Source of the DNA: Cyanidium caldarium
Lineage: Eukaryota > Rhodophyta > Bangiophyceae > Cyanidiales > Cyanidiaceae
DNA length: 64,000 bases
Assembly (NCBI GenBank): GCA_026184775.1
Contig: JANCYW010000016.1
Span: 124,001 to 188,000, forward strand
Direction: 5' to 3'
Shown: positions 17,926-30,042 of the stretch, piece by piece
Layout: the number at the start of each line of letters is the position of its first letter
Numbering within the stretch: position 1 is the stretch's first letter
Program-made: the position numbers and the translations under genes
Notes under the pieces: generated by a model
What the model was told of the DNA's origin: nothing
Databases searched by the model: none
What the model saw: the letters and a program-made list of their open reading frames with translations, nothing else

Positions 17926-18882
17926 ATGGGGCCAGGTGGACGTACTGACGGCACACCTGCGCGGCAGCTTGCGCTGCGCTCGTTGGCGGCTTTCGTGGTG
18001 CCAGCGGTGCTGCGAAGACAACACTGGACGGGTTGCGGCCGGCGACCCCTGAGGTGTACTCGGCCGCAAAGGGCCCCGCCAGCGCCGCTACACCGCAAGG
18101 CGACCACGAGGCGACGGCCCGTGCAGATTTTTCAGCAACTCGACGACGAAGATGAGGACGAAGAGGTCGGACTGGAGGACGTGAGTCCCGGACTGGAGGA
18201 GGATTCGTCCGCTGACCCGACGTCGCTGGCGTCGCCGGACGGCGCGGCGCCGGCTGCCACCGACGGAGCCGCGCTGAGCGCGCCGGCTGACTGGCCGGAA
18301 CTGGATCCCGGTGAAGTCGTGGTGCGCTTCGTCAACACTCCCAGCGGGCGCGACGTGGTGGCGGCGGCGCGGCCGGGCCAGACCGTGCTGGCGGTGGGCG
18401 ATAGCGTCGGCTTTCGCATACCGCGCGGCTGCACCTCGGGGTTGTGCGGAACGTGCACCTGTGACATGATCGATCCCGCCTCGCCTGGCGGACATCAAAC
18501 CGTGCGGGTATGCTGCACTCGCGTGGTGGTGCCCGAGGGCATGCAGGAGATGGTCATCGACGTGTACCGGATGAAGGAGAGTGCGCTGAGCGCCGGCCGG
18601 GACGGCGTTGCCGCCGACCCGATGCGGCGCTTCGAGAACCTGGACACAGAGTATGTGCCCGCGGCGCCGCCGCGCCGCTTCAGCCGGGTTGGCGCACCGC
18701 AAGGGGGTGTTCGGGCGGTGGTGTGCAGCAATTGCCGCGGCACCGGCAAGCACGTGTGTGACGAGTGCAAGGGGACGGGCATTACTCCGGAGCAACAGAT
18801 CATGTGTTACGTCTGCGTGGGAATGAGACGAGTCCGTTGCGCAGACTGTCAAGGGACCGGCACGCGCATCCTGCGACGGTGA
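17926..18882 (+). CDS. Plant-type 2Fe-2S ferredoxin domain joined to a DnaJ-type zinc domain (318 aa)
   Basis: After a basic, Arg/Ser-rich N-terminus (about 70 residues, likely plastid transit peptide) and an acidic linker, residues about 128-215 form a ferredoxin domain. Its cluster ligands are visible in GCTSGLCGTCTCD (C-x4-C-x2-C), with a distal Cys pair in VRVCCTRVV. The last 60 residues carry CxxCxG-type repeats (CSNCRGTG, CDECKGTG, CYVCVGM, CADCQGTG), as in DnaJ/BSD2-like zinc domains. The combination suggests electron transfer or Fe-S handling coupled to protein assembly in the plastid; this is inference from domains. The gene converges on H3 with a 97-bp gap. Confidence 0.8.
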   Translation: MGPGGRTDGTPARQLALRSLAAFVVPAVLRRQHWTGCGRRPLRCTRPQRAPPAPLHRKATTRRRPVQIFQQLDDEDEDEEVGLEDVSPGLEEDSSADPTSLASPDGAAPAATDGAALSAPADWPELDPGEVVVRFVNTPSGRDVVAAARPGQTVLAVGDSVGFRIPRGCTSGLCGTCTCDMIDPASPGGHQTVRVCCTRVVVPEGMQEMVIDVYRMKESALSAGRDGVAADPMRRFENLDTEYVPAAPPRRFSRVGAPQGGVRAVVCSNCRGTGKHVCDECKGTGITPEQQIMCYVCVGMRRVRCADCQGTGTRILRR

Positions 18883-18979
18883 GGATAAGATTGCCACACC
18901 GATAGAGGCTAGAGTAAAGGGGGGCACGTAGCCAGGGTGACAGTTCGTCGAGCAGGTTCGGGGACGATCACCGATCACT

Positions 18980-20470
<1,491 letters not shown>

Positions 20471-20658
20471 GCGGGCGAGTGTGTGGGTGTTACTTGATAA
20501 AGCAAGGCGTGTTTCTCCAAGCTGCGGGAGTCTTGTCCAGAAGTGGATGTCGTGAGGGGAGCGTCGTGTTTAGACCCGTGAGCGACAATTGCAGGCCGCC
20601 CACCTCGCGGAGCGCCTTCTGCACGACACGAGTCAACTGCCAGCCAGGTACCAACATT

Positions 20659-21012
20659 TTACTCGCCCTTGCCCTTCTTCTTCGGCAGCAGCACGGCGTG
20701 GATGTTGGGCAGCACGCCGCCCGAGGCGATGGTCACGTTCGACAGCAGCTTGTTCAGCTCCTCGTCGTTGCGCACCGCCAGCTGGACGTGCCGCGGCACG
20801 ATGCGCGTCTTCTTGTTGTCGCGCGACGCGTTGCCTGCCAGCTCCAACACCTCCGCAGTCAGGTACTCCATCACCGCCGCCAGGTACACCGGCGCGCCCG
20901 CACCGATGCGCTCCGCGTAGCCGCCGTCGCGCAGGTACCGGTGCACACGGCCCACCGGGAACTGCAGCCCGGCCTTGCTGGAGCGCGACTTGGCCTTGCT
21001 CTTGGGCGCCAT
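20659..21012 (-). CDS. Histone H2A (copy 1, 117 aa)
   Basis: Core histone that dimerises with H2B. Signature stretches are [15 protein letters not shown], the acidic-patch region around [12 protein letters not shown] and the docking segment [18 protein letters not shown]. The C-terminal tail is short (KKGKGE) and carries no SQ-phi H2A.X motif, so no phosphorylatable SQ end is seen. The start is the ATG at 21012 ([15 protein letters not shown]); the upstream in-frame ATG would add a hydrophobic, non-histone leader. It ends in TAA, while copy 2 ends in TAG. Confidence 0.97.
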   Translation of the reverse strand: MAPKSKAKSRSSKAGLQFPVGRVHRYLRDGGYAERIGAGAPVYLAAVMEYLTAEVLELAGNASRDNKKTRIVPRHVQLAVRNDEELNKLLSNVTIASGGVLPNIHAVLLPKKKGKGE

Positions 21013-21677
21013 GGCAGAGGAGAGGAAGAGACGAGGCGTACAGCGAGAGAGCACGCACTACTTCACGACGACGACGACGACGACGGTGGTGCCGTCGCGG
21101 TGCGGAGGATGGTGGTGGGTGCAGCGGGTGGCCACAACGCCAAACGTCGCCCGCAGTGGCAGCGCGTCGGCCGCCGCGCTGCAGGCAGTGTCCGGTGCGC
21201 GCGCGACCCGGGGCAACAGCGCAGGTGACCGACGCCGCGAACGAAGGCAGCGGAACGCGCTGTGCGTACGCGACCGGGTCGCGGGCAGCCGCGAGGCAGC
21301 AGCGGGGTCACTGCGCCCAGCCGAGATCGCGATCTGCGAACCGCGTCTCGATCGAAACGCCCGATCCGGCTCGCGATCTTGGGCGCGCCCGGTGCCCGGC
21401 TGCTTCGGTTTCGGGCTCGGCGTCGCGGGCGAAAGCGGCTCGCTGCCCACACGCCTGTTCGAACGCGCGGCGCGACCGCGACCGCGACTCCGAGTGCGCG
21501 CGCGACCCGGAGAGCGTCGGCAGCAGCGACGGCAGCGCAGTGTGGTGCGGCAGCAGCGTTGTTGTTGTTGTTGTGTGTGTGTGTGTGTGCCCGTGTACGC
21601 TGCTCGCATAGCGTACCGTCCGAGTCCGTGTGTGCGTGTCTGTTTTCAGCCGTCCCTCCCGCTCCGCAACAGTCGTC
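21013..21677. promoter_or_regulatory. Bidirectional H2A/H2B promoter (copy 1)
   Basis: A 665-bp spacer with the 15-mer CGCGATCTTGGGCGC at 21372-21386 and a further GAGATCGCGATCTGCG about 50 bp away. A GT-rich microsatellite near 21556-21590 lies in the H2B leader. The shared 15-mer suggests co-regulation with H3/H4. Confidence 0.7.
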
Positions 21678-22028
21678 ATGGCGATGAAAGGCAAGACGGT
21701 GGCGAAGAAGGTGGCCAAGCCGGCGGTGGAGAAGAAGAAGAGGAAGCGGCTGGAGTCGTACAGCATCTACATCTACAAGGTGCTGAAGCAGGTGCACCCG
21801 GACACGGGCATCAGCTCCAAGGCGATGTCCATTATGAACTCGTTTGTGAACGACCTGTTTGAGCGGATCGCGGCGGAGGCGAGCAAGCTGGCGCAGTACA
21901 ACAAGACGAAGACGCTGACGTCGCGCGAGATCCAGACGGCGGTGCGGCTGCTGCTGCCGGGTGAGTTGGCCAAGCACGCGGTGTCCGAGGGCACCAAGGC
22001 GGTCACCAAGTACACGTCGAGCCAGTAA
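21678..22028 (+). CDS. Histone H2B (copy 1, 116 aa)
   Basis: Core histone. The N-terminal tail is short and Lys-rich ([20 protein letters not shown]), followed by the conserved fold ([20 protein letters not shown], then [16 protein letters not shown]) and the C-terminal [17 protein letters not shown] with the Lys site typical for monoubiquitination. The start is the ATG at 21678; frames upstream are leader. It faces the LSM12 gene, with 76 bp between stops. Confidence 0.97.
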   Translation: MAMKGKTVAKKVAKPAVEKKKRKRLESYSIYIYKVLKQVHPDTGISSKAMSIMNSFVNDLFERIAAEASKLAQYNKTKTLTSREIQTAVRLLLPGELAKHAVSEGTKAVTKYTSSQ

Positions 22029-22104
22029 AGGTGTGGTGCGTCCATCAACGTCCAGTACCGTTCAGGTCGCAGCCCCGGCGACGCCGACATTTGCGCAGGC
22101 ACTT

Positions 22105-22779
22105 TTAGTTGCTCGGCGCTGGCGGCGCAGCCGAAAGAGGTGCTTGCGCGGGTGCCGCCGATTCCCTCAGCTGCGACAACTGTTTGCGCAACACCTCCAC
22201 CACGCGCTGCAGCGTCGCCTCGTTGCCGTCCAGCGAGGCCGCGTGCGCCTCGTCGTACGGCTCGCAGATGCGCACCGCGTCCAACACCACAATGTCCACG
22301 CCTTGCCACGTGCACGGCAGCGTCTTGTCCAGCGCATCGAACACCGCCTGCCCCAGGGCACTCGCCTGCCGATTCCGCTTGCGGTATCGCTCCTCCTCCC
22401 GCTGCAGTCGCCAATCCTCTCGCGCCAGCGCGCTGGATAGGTTCACCGCCGGCAGCGTCCAGCGCTCGCTCAGTGCCCCGTCCACTACGCGTCGCTCCCG
22501 GCCGAAGAGGTTCTCGTCGGCGCAGCCGGAGTCGTCCAGCACCACCACCTCTCCGATGCGCGACGCCCGGATGATGCGCACGTGGTACTGCTGGTGTTGC
22601 GGCGCATGCCCCGTGCTCGGCGTGCAAACCGTGACCAGCTGAGCTCGATCGTCGTAGGCGTAGATGACGCCCTCGACCACCTCTCGCTCGCCAGGGAAAG
22701 TAGTCGCTGAGGTGCTGCTCCCACCGGCGACGGGGTCTAGCGTCAGTCGCACCGTCAGGCCTAGGAGCGTGGCGCTCAT
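22105..22779 (-). CDS. LSM12-family RNA-associated protein (224 aa)
   Basis: LSM12 proteins carry an N-terminal Sm-like domain and a C-terminal anticodon-binding-type domain and take part in RNA/ribosome-linked regulation. The N-terminal part has the pattern expected of the Sm-like fold (VEGVIYAYDDRAQLVTV, then VVLDDSG). The AD domain is clear: LPAVNLSSALAREDWRLQRE, QAVFDALDKTLPCTWQGVDI and VVLDAVRICEPYDEAHA. I start at the ATG at 22779 (MSATLLGLTVRLTL); an upstream ATG at 22962 would add an atypical leader. Confidence 0.8.
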   Translation of the reverse strand: MSATLLGLTVRLTLDPVAGGSSTSATTFPGEREVVEGVIYAYDDRAQLVTVCTPSTGHAPQHQQYHVRIIRASRIGEVVVLDDSGCADENLFGRERRVVDGALSERWTLPAVNLSSALAREDWRLQREEERYRKRNRQASALGQAVFDALDKTLPCTWQGVDIVVLDAVRICEPYDEAHAASLDGNEATLQRVVEVLRKQLSQLRESAAPAQAPLSAAPPAPSN

Positions 22780-23356
22780 GGGGTGGAACGTCGACGGGTC
22801 AGTGGATGACGGGTGAGCGTCTTGGTGGCCCCGCCGAAAACGCTCAAGTGAATACCAGGACGCTCGGCCGGTGGAACTCGCACACACACCGGCCGCAATG
22901 ATGCCATCTGTCCCGTCGACGCGGATAGGAGGAAGGTGCGGTGGCGCAAGTATGCCGGTCACTCTTCGTCGTTAAGAGTGGCCGCGGCGAGACGCGTAGT
23001 GGGTTGAGTATGGCGTCCTGGGTGCAGTTCGGTCTGCGGCGACAGGTTGGGCGACAGGTATTACCGTGACGCCTCCCTTGACTTTGGCTAGGATGGGTGT
23101 CATTGAAGGGAAACATGTGCGTGGGCTCGTTTGTCTGTGCGTTTGTTGCTCACCTATCACCGATGCCCCGCATTCCATCGATAGGATGCTCGTTGCCGCG
23201 TCACTCCCCCTGTGATTACCGTTTTGTCTTCTTGGCGCGCTCTATCGCCGGGTCGCGCGGGAGCTGGCCACACACCGGCCTGGCACTCGTCTGGCAGGTA
23301 ACGACTTCGCAACAACGTAGGGTTTGTCCGTCGTCCGCCCCTAGTCGCCTCTCGCA

Positions 23357-23388
<32 letters not shown>

Positions 23389-23483
23389 CGGACTCGAGAG
23401 TCACCTTACCGACGAGAGAGTTTTTCCTCGGTCGCGGACGTCCCCAGTACCCGAACGCACCACCTCCCTCTCTCTTCCCGTCG
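22780..23483. other. Divergent gap between LSM12 and cofilin, with a (CA)n microsatellite
   Basis: This 704-bp spacer lies between two divergent starts. A CA repeat of about 15 units lies near 23358-23388, about 100 bp upstream of the cofilin ATG. No RNA gene was recognised. Confidence 0.5.
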
Positions 23484-23948
23484 ATGGCTTCGGGCGTGGC
23501 GGTGGATCCCTCGTGCTGCCAAGAGCTGCAGACGCTGATACGGGCGTCGCCGCGCAAGTACCGCGCGGTGGTATTCCGCGTGTCCAAGGACCTGCGCACG
23601 GTCATCGTCGAGCGCACGCTGCCCTCCTCCAACATCACCGGCCGCTCGGCGCTCGAGGACTGGCAGGAGTTTATCGCGCCGGAGTGCCTGCCGCGGGACG
23701 ACTGTCGTTACGCCGCGTACGACTTCGAGTTTGACACCGCCGAGACCGGCAAGAAGAACAAGATCATCTTCATGTTGTGGTCGCCTGCGGGCGCGCCGAT
23801 CAAGTCCAAAATGGTGTACACCTCATCGCGGCAGGCGCTGATCGGGTCGCTGGACGGCGTACAGAAAGAGGTGCAGGCCACCGACGACGAGGAGTTGGAG
23901 TACTCGTGGGTGGAGTCGCAAGTGCGCCTGGCCTCTTCGGCGCGTTGA
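23484..23948 (+). CDS. Actin-depolymerising factor / cofilin (154 aa)
   Basis: Small actin-binding protein that severs and depolymerises filaments. The ADF-homology fold is evident: residues near YRAVVFRVSKDLRTVIVE, the central CRYAAYDFEFDTAETGKKNK, and the actin-binding long helix region IKSKMVYTSSRQALIGSLDG. The length matches the family. I start at ATG 23484 (MASGVAVDPSCCQELQTL), because residues upstream are low-complexity Thr/His from the CA repeat. An N-terminal Ser at position 3 is the usual regulatory phosphorylation position. Confidence 0.92.
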   Translation: MASGVAVDPSCCQELQTLIRASPRKYRAVVFRVSKDLRTVIVERTLPSSNITGRSALEDWQEFIAPECLPRDDCRYAAYDFEFDTAETGKKNKIIFMLWSPAGAPIKSKMVYTSSRQALIGSLDGVQKEVQATDDEELEYSWVESQVRLASSAR

Positions 23949-24033
23949 GGCAGGGGCGGCGGGGTTCCAGACGGCGATCGCCACGCACGCGTTCCCTACG
24001 CCACGCTCGCTTTACACACTTCCCCGCACTCTC

Positions 24034-25074
24034 TCATCTCCGATGGTCGGCATTCGGCGCGAGCTGCATGGCCGACAGCGAGCAGTGTTTGGCGGTGCGC
24101 CGAAACCCCGCCACCATCTCCTCGACGCCCTCGCCGTCGGACAAGTTGCGCGCCAGGTATCGCAGCAGGATGCGCGCTAGCTCGCGCTCCAGCTTGTTCA
24201 GGCAGCCGAGGCGGCGCCAGATCTCCGCGGCGCTCCACACCGGGGCGGACGCCGGTGCTGCCGCTGCGGCTCGCTCTTCAAACAGACTGGCGAAGAAGGC
24301 GTAAATCCGACTGAAATCGGGCTGTGCTTCGTGTTGGGCGTTGGAATGGGTGCTTGCCGCCCCACGCGATCGAGGCGATTCCGCGCGCACTGGCGAACTG
24401 CTGCGCATACATTCACCCGGATCCCGACCGCCACCTTGCTCCAGCCACGACGCGGGTGCGCCCCGCGGCGCCTCGCCGACCTCCCCCGACGACGGCTGCT
24501 CATCCGGCTCGGTACGGGCGAGGGTGTCGCGGGCATCCGGCATGCACACAGCCCCCTCGCTGCAGTCGGCAGTCTCAATAGCTGGTGCGGAGACACGACT
24601 CCGGGCCCGTTCATCGCTCGACCGGCTCTTCGACACCGCCGGCGTGCGCACTCGCGTCGCCTCCTCCCGCCCTGCCTCTCGCGTTTCCGCCGCGCCGCCC
24701 GGCACGGCAGCAACAGTCACACCCTCCGCCACGCTCCCCGCCCCTGACGGCGCGGCCGTTTGTCGGCGCCTATGCCGCGGCGGCGGTATCAGCACCGCGG
24801 CGTTCGCCTTTTGTACCTTCAGAAAGTACTTTTGGGCGTGCGACCGAATCTGCACCACGTTCTTCGTGCCCACCAACGCCTCAATTTGCTTCCAGTTCCG
24901 CCCGTACTGCCGCAGCCCCTCCACAAACCGCTGGTGCTCCTCCTCGGTCCACGCCTCTCGCGGTCGCACCCGCAAGTACGGCTTGCGCGGCCGCTGGGTC
25001 ACCGGCGTAAGCGCCACCTCTTTGTCCGACGACGGCCGCGGCGGCTGCCCCTCCTGCTCCCCCCGCGGCGCCAT
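24034..25074 (-). CDS. SHAQKYF-class single-MYB protein, CCA1/REVEILLE-like (346 aa)
   Basis: One MYB repeat at about residues 28-78 carries the class signature: REAWTEEEHQRFVEGLRQYG, NWKQIEALVGTKNVVQIR and SHAQKYFLKVQ. Plant relatives (CCA1, LHY, RVE) are clock-linked transcription factors, so a DNA-binding role is well supported and a circadian role is inference. A second conserved-looking block near the C-terminus (DFSRIYAFFASLFEE) recalls the RVE8-type tail. The middle is Ser/Pro/Arg-rich and disordered. I used the first ATG (25074). The C-terminal helix ELARILLRYLARNL is unassigned. Confidence 0.85.
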   Translation of the reverse strand: MAPRGEQEGQPPRPSSDKEVALTPVTQRPRKPYLRVRPREAWTEEEHQRFVEGLRQYGRNWKQIEALVGTKNVVQIRSHAQKYFLKVQKANAAVLIPPPRHRRRQTAAPSGAGSVAEGVTVAAVPGGAAETREAGREEATRVRTPAVSKSRSSDERARSRVSAPAIETADCSEGAVCMPDARDTLARTEPDEQPSSGEVGEAPRGAPASWLEQGGGRDPGECMRSSSPVRAESPRSRGAASTHSNAQHEAQPDFSRIYAFFASLFEERAAAAAPASAPVWSAAEIWRRLGCLNKLERELARILLRYLARNLSDGEGVEEMVAGFRRTAKHCSLSAMQLAPNADHRR

Positions 25075-25402
25075 AGCCAATACGGAGTACAGAAACTAGG
25101 TCACGTCCAGGTTGGGCGGCAACGTGCTTGACTGCTGGCAACGAAACACGCGCTCTACTTCACGGACCTGTTTTAGCGACCAAACCCGCGCGCGATCCCA
25201 TCCCGTTCGCGCCGGCCGCGTCCCGATCACCGCTTTGGCCGTTGCCGGGCGCTTGACGCGACGGCTGCACAAATGCGTGCCAAAGCCATGAAACTTCACT
25301 TTACGGGCAGGCGCATAGGCGGTCCGGTGTCGGGCATCGGGATGCACGAGCTCCCCCCGCAACGCCACCAGTGACGGTCGCCACCTCTCTCTCCTCTCCT
25401 CC

Positions 25403-26191
25403 TCACATCATGGGCATGCCCATGCCCATTTGCGGCACGCCGCCCAGGGGCGCCATGCCCGCACCCGCCCCAGACACCGGCATCGTGCCCGGTCCGAGCG
25501 TGGTGCGCACCGCCACCACCTTGCCCAGCGTCTCCTCCTCCTTCGGCTCCAGCACCACCACCGAGTCCGGCAGCGGCTTGGACGGACCCTGTCGCCCAGT
25601 GGGATCGTGCGGCAACATGATCTTCACCTTGATGCCCAGCACGCCCTGGCGCAACAACACGTGCCGCACCGCCGTATCGACATAGTCCCGCTTCGGGTGG
25701 CCGGTCGATATCATGTACCCGTCCACGAACTTCATGGTCTTGGCGCGCTGCGCCCGCAACTTGCCAGAGATCTGCACCGAACACCCCTTCGCCCCAGACT
25801 CCATCACAAACCGCAACACACCGTACGCCGCACGACGCACCGCCAAACCACCCAGCAGCTTGTACCGCAGCGACTCCGCCTGCGCCATCGCGCACAGCCC
25901 GCGGTTGGCCACCGGCTCCGCATACAGCATCACCTGACCCTCGGAGTACCCAAACCGCCGCTCAATGAGCGCTGTCAGCTCCCGGATGCGACGGCCCTTC
26001 TCCCCGAGCACTGACCGAGGCCGTGTCGCCCGGATGATGATCTCGATCTTGGGCGGCACGTTGCGCAGCTCCACCCCCGCGTACCCATCCTCCGCCAGCT
26101 CCCGCATCAACAACTCCGACAACTCCGCGTACAACACGCCATCCTGCACCAGCCGCCGCTTCCACGTCGCCGGGCCTCGTCCGGTCTCCAT
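25403..26191 (-). CDS. Cytosolic 40S ribosomal protein uS3 (262 aa)
   Basis: Core small-subunit protein at the mRNA entry site. The eukaryotic KH domain is visible ([20 protein letters not shown], then [20 protein letters not shown]). It is followed by [20 protein letters not shown] and [20 protein letters not shown]. The C-terminal tail is unusual: after [17 protein letters not shown] it runs into Gly/Met/Pro repeats ending MGMGMPMM. The start ATG at 26191 gives [20 protein letters not shown]. It is divergent from RIO2 across 208 bp, which contain the perfect palindrome TGTCACGGGCGTGACA at 26308-26323. Confidence 0.95.
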   Translation of the reverse strand: METGRGPATWKRRLVQDGVLYAELSELLMRELAEDGYAGVELRNVPPKIEIIIRATRPRSVLGEKGRRIRELTALIERRFGYSEGQVMLYAEPVANRGLCAMAQAESLRYKLLGGLAVRRAAYGVLRFVMESGAKGCSVQISGKLRAQRAKTMKFVDGYMISTGHPKRDYVDTAVRHVLLRQGVLGIKVKIMLPHDPTGRQGPSKPLPDSVVVLEPKEEETLGKVVAVRTTLGPGTMPVSGAGAGMAPLGGVPQMGMGMPMM

Positions 26192-26307
26192 ACCGAGGCG
26201 CTCGACAAGGAGAGGCGAGACGGAACGCAGCGCACGACGACGCGTGCGCGCGCCCCGAGGAGCCGGCGGCGCAGCGAGCGGTCGGGCGCGGCGATGGTGG
26301 GCGATTG

Positions 26308-26323
26308 TGTCACGGGCGTGACA
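26308..26323. promoter_or_regulatory. Perfect palindrome TGTCACG-GG-CGTGACA in the uS3/RIO2 promoter
   Basis: Two TGTCACG heptamers face each other around GG, midway between divergent ribosome-biogenesis genes. The same heptamer is clustered upstream of PLATZ (5248-5318). The symmetry is typical of a dimeric DNA-binding protein site; the binding protein is unknown. Confidence 0.5.
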
Positions 26324-26399
26324 TTGGGGATAGCCACTGGACAGAGGCTGACCACACCGCACTCCCTGCTCCTCCCGACACGTGCCTCTGTGACTGGGG

Positions 26400-27773
26400 A
26401 TGAAGTTTGACGCCACCCATTTGCGGCACTTGGAAGATGAGCACTTTCGTGTGCTCACTGCTGTCGAGCTGGGCATGCGCAACCACGAGCAGGTGCCCAC
26501 CGAGCTGCTGATCGCGTTGAGCGGCGTGCGACACGCGCGCAAGTGCGCCGCGGCGCTGCTCAAGCTGAAACTGGTGCACCACGACTCGGTGCCGTTTGAT
26601 TCGTACCGGCTGACGACGCTCGGGTACGACTATTTGGCGCTGCGGGCGCTGCGGGAACGCGGCAGCGTCGCCGCCGTCGGCAGCCAGCTGGGCACTGGGA
26701 AGGAGAGCGACGTCTTCGTGGTGGTGGGCGGTGAACGGGAGGAGGAACCGGGCGCGGTGTACGCGCTGAAAGTGCATCGGCTGGGGCGCACTTGTTTTCG
26801 GACGGCGCGCAGCAAGCGCCACTACCAGGTGACCGGCGCTGCGCCGCTGGAACGGGAGATCGAGGCGCAGGCGGAGACGACGGCGCCACCTGCCGAAAGC
26901 CAACTGGCGAGCTGGCGACATGCGTATCATGCCGCCGGACATCGGCGCAAGGTGACCAACTGGCTGTACTTGAGCCGACTGGCAGCCGCTCGCGAGTTTG
27001 CGTACTTGCGCGCGCTGCACCGACGCGGCCTGGCAGTGCCGGAGCCCATCGACGCGAACAGGCACTGCGTGGTGATGCGGCTGGTGCAGCGCGCGGAGCC
27101 ACTCACGCAGGTGCATCAGCTGCGGCAGCCGGAGCGAGTGCTGCAGCAGTTGCGGGCGTTTGTGCTGGCGCTGACGCGATGCGGGCTGGTGCACGGCGAC
27201 CTGAACGAGTTCAACGTGCTGGTGGACGGGGAGCGCGAACACGTGACCGTGATTGACTTTCCGCAGATGCTTCCGCTGCATCATCCTGATGCGCAGCAGA
27301 TGCTGCAGCGCGACCTGGACGCTATCGTGCGCTTTTTCGCGTACCGCTTCGGGATGGAGATGAATGGCGACGACTGGTCGACCGAGGCCATTCTGCAGCA
27401 GGCACGTAGGGAGGCGCGAGTTGACGCACATGGCGAGGAGGAGGAGGAAGAGGAGGAGGAGGAGGAGGCGGACGTAGCGGATGTGGAGCGACGGGTCGCA
27501 GAGGCGCTGCAGCGCGAGCGATGGCATGGTGGTAACGATCACGACGCCGCCGCATTGTCGCCGGCAGAGGAGAACACTCCCGAGTGGTCCACCGCCGACT
27601 GGGCGCGTCCGAGTGACAGCGGCACCGCGGGTGTGTGCACCGTGGCGCACAAAGTGCACACCGAACGTGCCAAGCAGGGGAGGCGGTTGGGACAGCGGCG
27701 CGTCGGCAACCGCAACAAGGACCGCGCGCGACGCAAAGCCGTCGCTCAGGCCAGCGGGCGCCTCTGGGGATGA
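26400..27773 (+). CDS. RIO2-type atypical serine kinase/ATPase (457 aa)
   Basis: RIO2 acts in late 40S subunit maturation. An N-terminal winged helix ([20 protein letters not shown]) is followed by the RIO nucleotide loop [11 protein letters not shown] (about 98-108), the catalytic lysine in YALKVHRLG (Lys124), the catalytic loop [11 protein letters not shown] (about 265-275) and the metal motif VIDFPQML (about 284-291). A long stretch of Glu from a GAG repeat (27437-27467) and a basic C-terminal tail follow the kinase. The gene pairs divergently with uS3, which is functionally coherent, and converges on H4 copy 2. Confidence 0.93.
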   Translation: MKFDATHLRHLEDEHFRVLTAVELGMRNHEQVPTELLIALSGVRHARKCAAALLKLKLVHHDSVPFDSYRLTTLGYDYLALRALRERGSVAAVGSQLGTGKESDVFVVVGGEREEEPGAVYALKVHRLGRTCFRTARSKRHYQVTGAAPLEREIEAQAETTAPPAESQLASWRHAYHAAGHRRKVTNWLYLSRLAAAREFAYLRALHRRGLAVPEPIDANRHCVVMRLVQRAEPLTQVHQLRQPERVLQQLRAFVLALTRCGLVHGDLNEFNVLVDGEREHVTVIDFPQMLPLHHPDAQQMLQRDLDAIVRFFAYRFGMEMNGDDWSTEAILQQARREARVDAHGEEEEEEEEEEEADVADVERRVAEALQRERWHGGNDHDAAALSPAEENTPEWSTADWARPSDSGTAGVCTVAHKVHTERAKQGRRLGQRRVGNRNKDRARRKAVAQASGRLWG

Positions 27774-27922
27774 GCAGAGGAGCGGTGCAAGGTCGGCGGT
27801 CCGCCGAATGCGCTGGACGTTCAGGAGTTGTAAATATTCGTCAAGGGTAAGCCACGTTTTATACGTCCATACGCCGCACGGCCGTGACCCGTGCACGCGC
27901 GCACACCCACACACTCGCCCGC

Positions 27923-29413
<1,491 letters not shown>

Positions 29414-29691
29414 AGTGGAATAGTGGATTACAAGTGCCGTGAGGTGCTCTGCGTACAACGGCGGATTGGCATAAACATTTGGAGGTTTTACTCATGCTAG
29501 AAGCAGCGTCTCTACTCGGTGGCGCTTGGCGGCCGTGTGCCGGACGGCCCTGGCATCCGCGCCACAGCCCACCACCACCTTGTCCGCTGTACTCATCCGC
29601 CTCGCAGGGGGGATGCTTGGATCAGGCGGTGCTGGAGCGCTCCAACGCGCATACAACGCTTCCGTTCGACCAGAAATGACGCACCACACCT

Positions 29692-30042
29692 TTACTGGCT
29701 CGACGTGTACTTGGTGACCGCCTTGGTGCCCTCGGACACCGCGTGCTTGGCCAACTCACCCGGCAGCAGCAGCCGCACCGCCGTCTGGATCTCGCGCGAC
29801 GTCAGCGTCTTCGTCTTGTTGTACTGCGCCAGCTTGCTCGCCTCCGCCGCGATCCGCTCAAACAGGTCGTTCACAAACGAGTTCATAATGGACATCGCCT
29901 TGGAGCTGATGCCCGTGTCCGGGTGCACCTGCTTCAGCACCTTGTAGATGTAGATGCTGTACGACTCCAGCCGCTTCCTCTTCTTCTTCTCCACCGCCGG
30001 CTTGGCCACCTTCTTCGCCACCGTCTTGCCTTTCATCGCCAT
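29692..30042 (-). CDS. Histone H2B (copy 2, 116 aa)
   Basis: Encodes the same protein as the gene at 21678, from [11 protein letters not shown] to VTKYTSSQ. It is divergent from H2A copy 2 across 659 bp. A 278-bp gap with no recognised gene separates it from the H3 stop. Confidence 0.97.
   Translation of the reverse strand: MAMKGKTVAKKVAKPAVEKKKRKRLESYSIYIYKVLKQVHPDTGISSKAMSIMNSFVNDLFERIAAEASKLAQYNKTKTLTSREIQTAVRLLLPGELAKHAVSEGTKAVTKYTSSQ

Larger units (their letters stand above)
20660..22042. repeat. Histone module B, copy 1 (H2A/H2B unit; inverted relative to 29678-31054)
   Basis: A 1383-bp segment whose reverse complement recurs as 1377 bp at 29678-31054. The only difference I can see is one fewer 6-bp unit (CGACCG type) near 21474-21490. 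Similarity stops within the H2A stop codon and 14 bp after the H2B stop. Confidence 0.88.

Noticed and set aside
26042-26055. A CGATCTTGGGCG match to the histone promoter 15-mer
   Set aside because: It is inside the uS3 coding region (encoding the PPKIEI segment) and explained by the protein.
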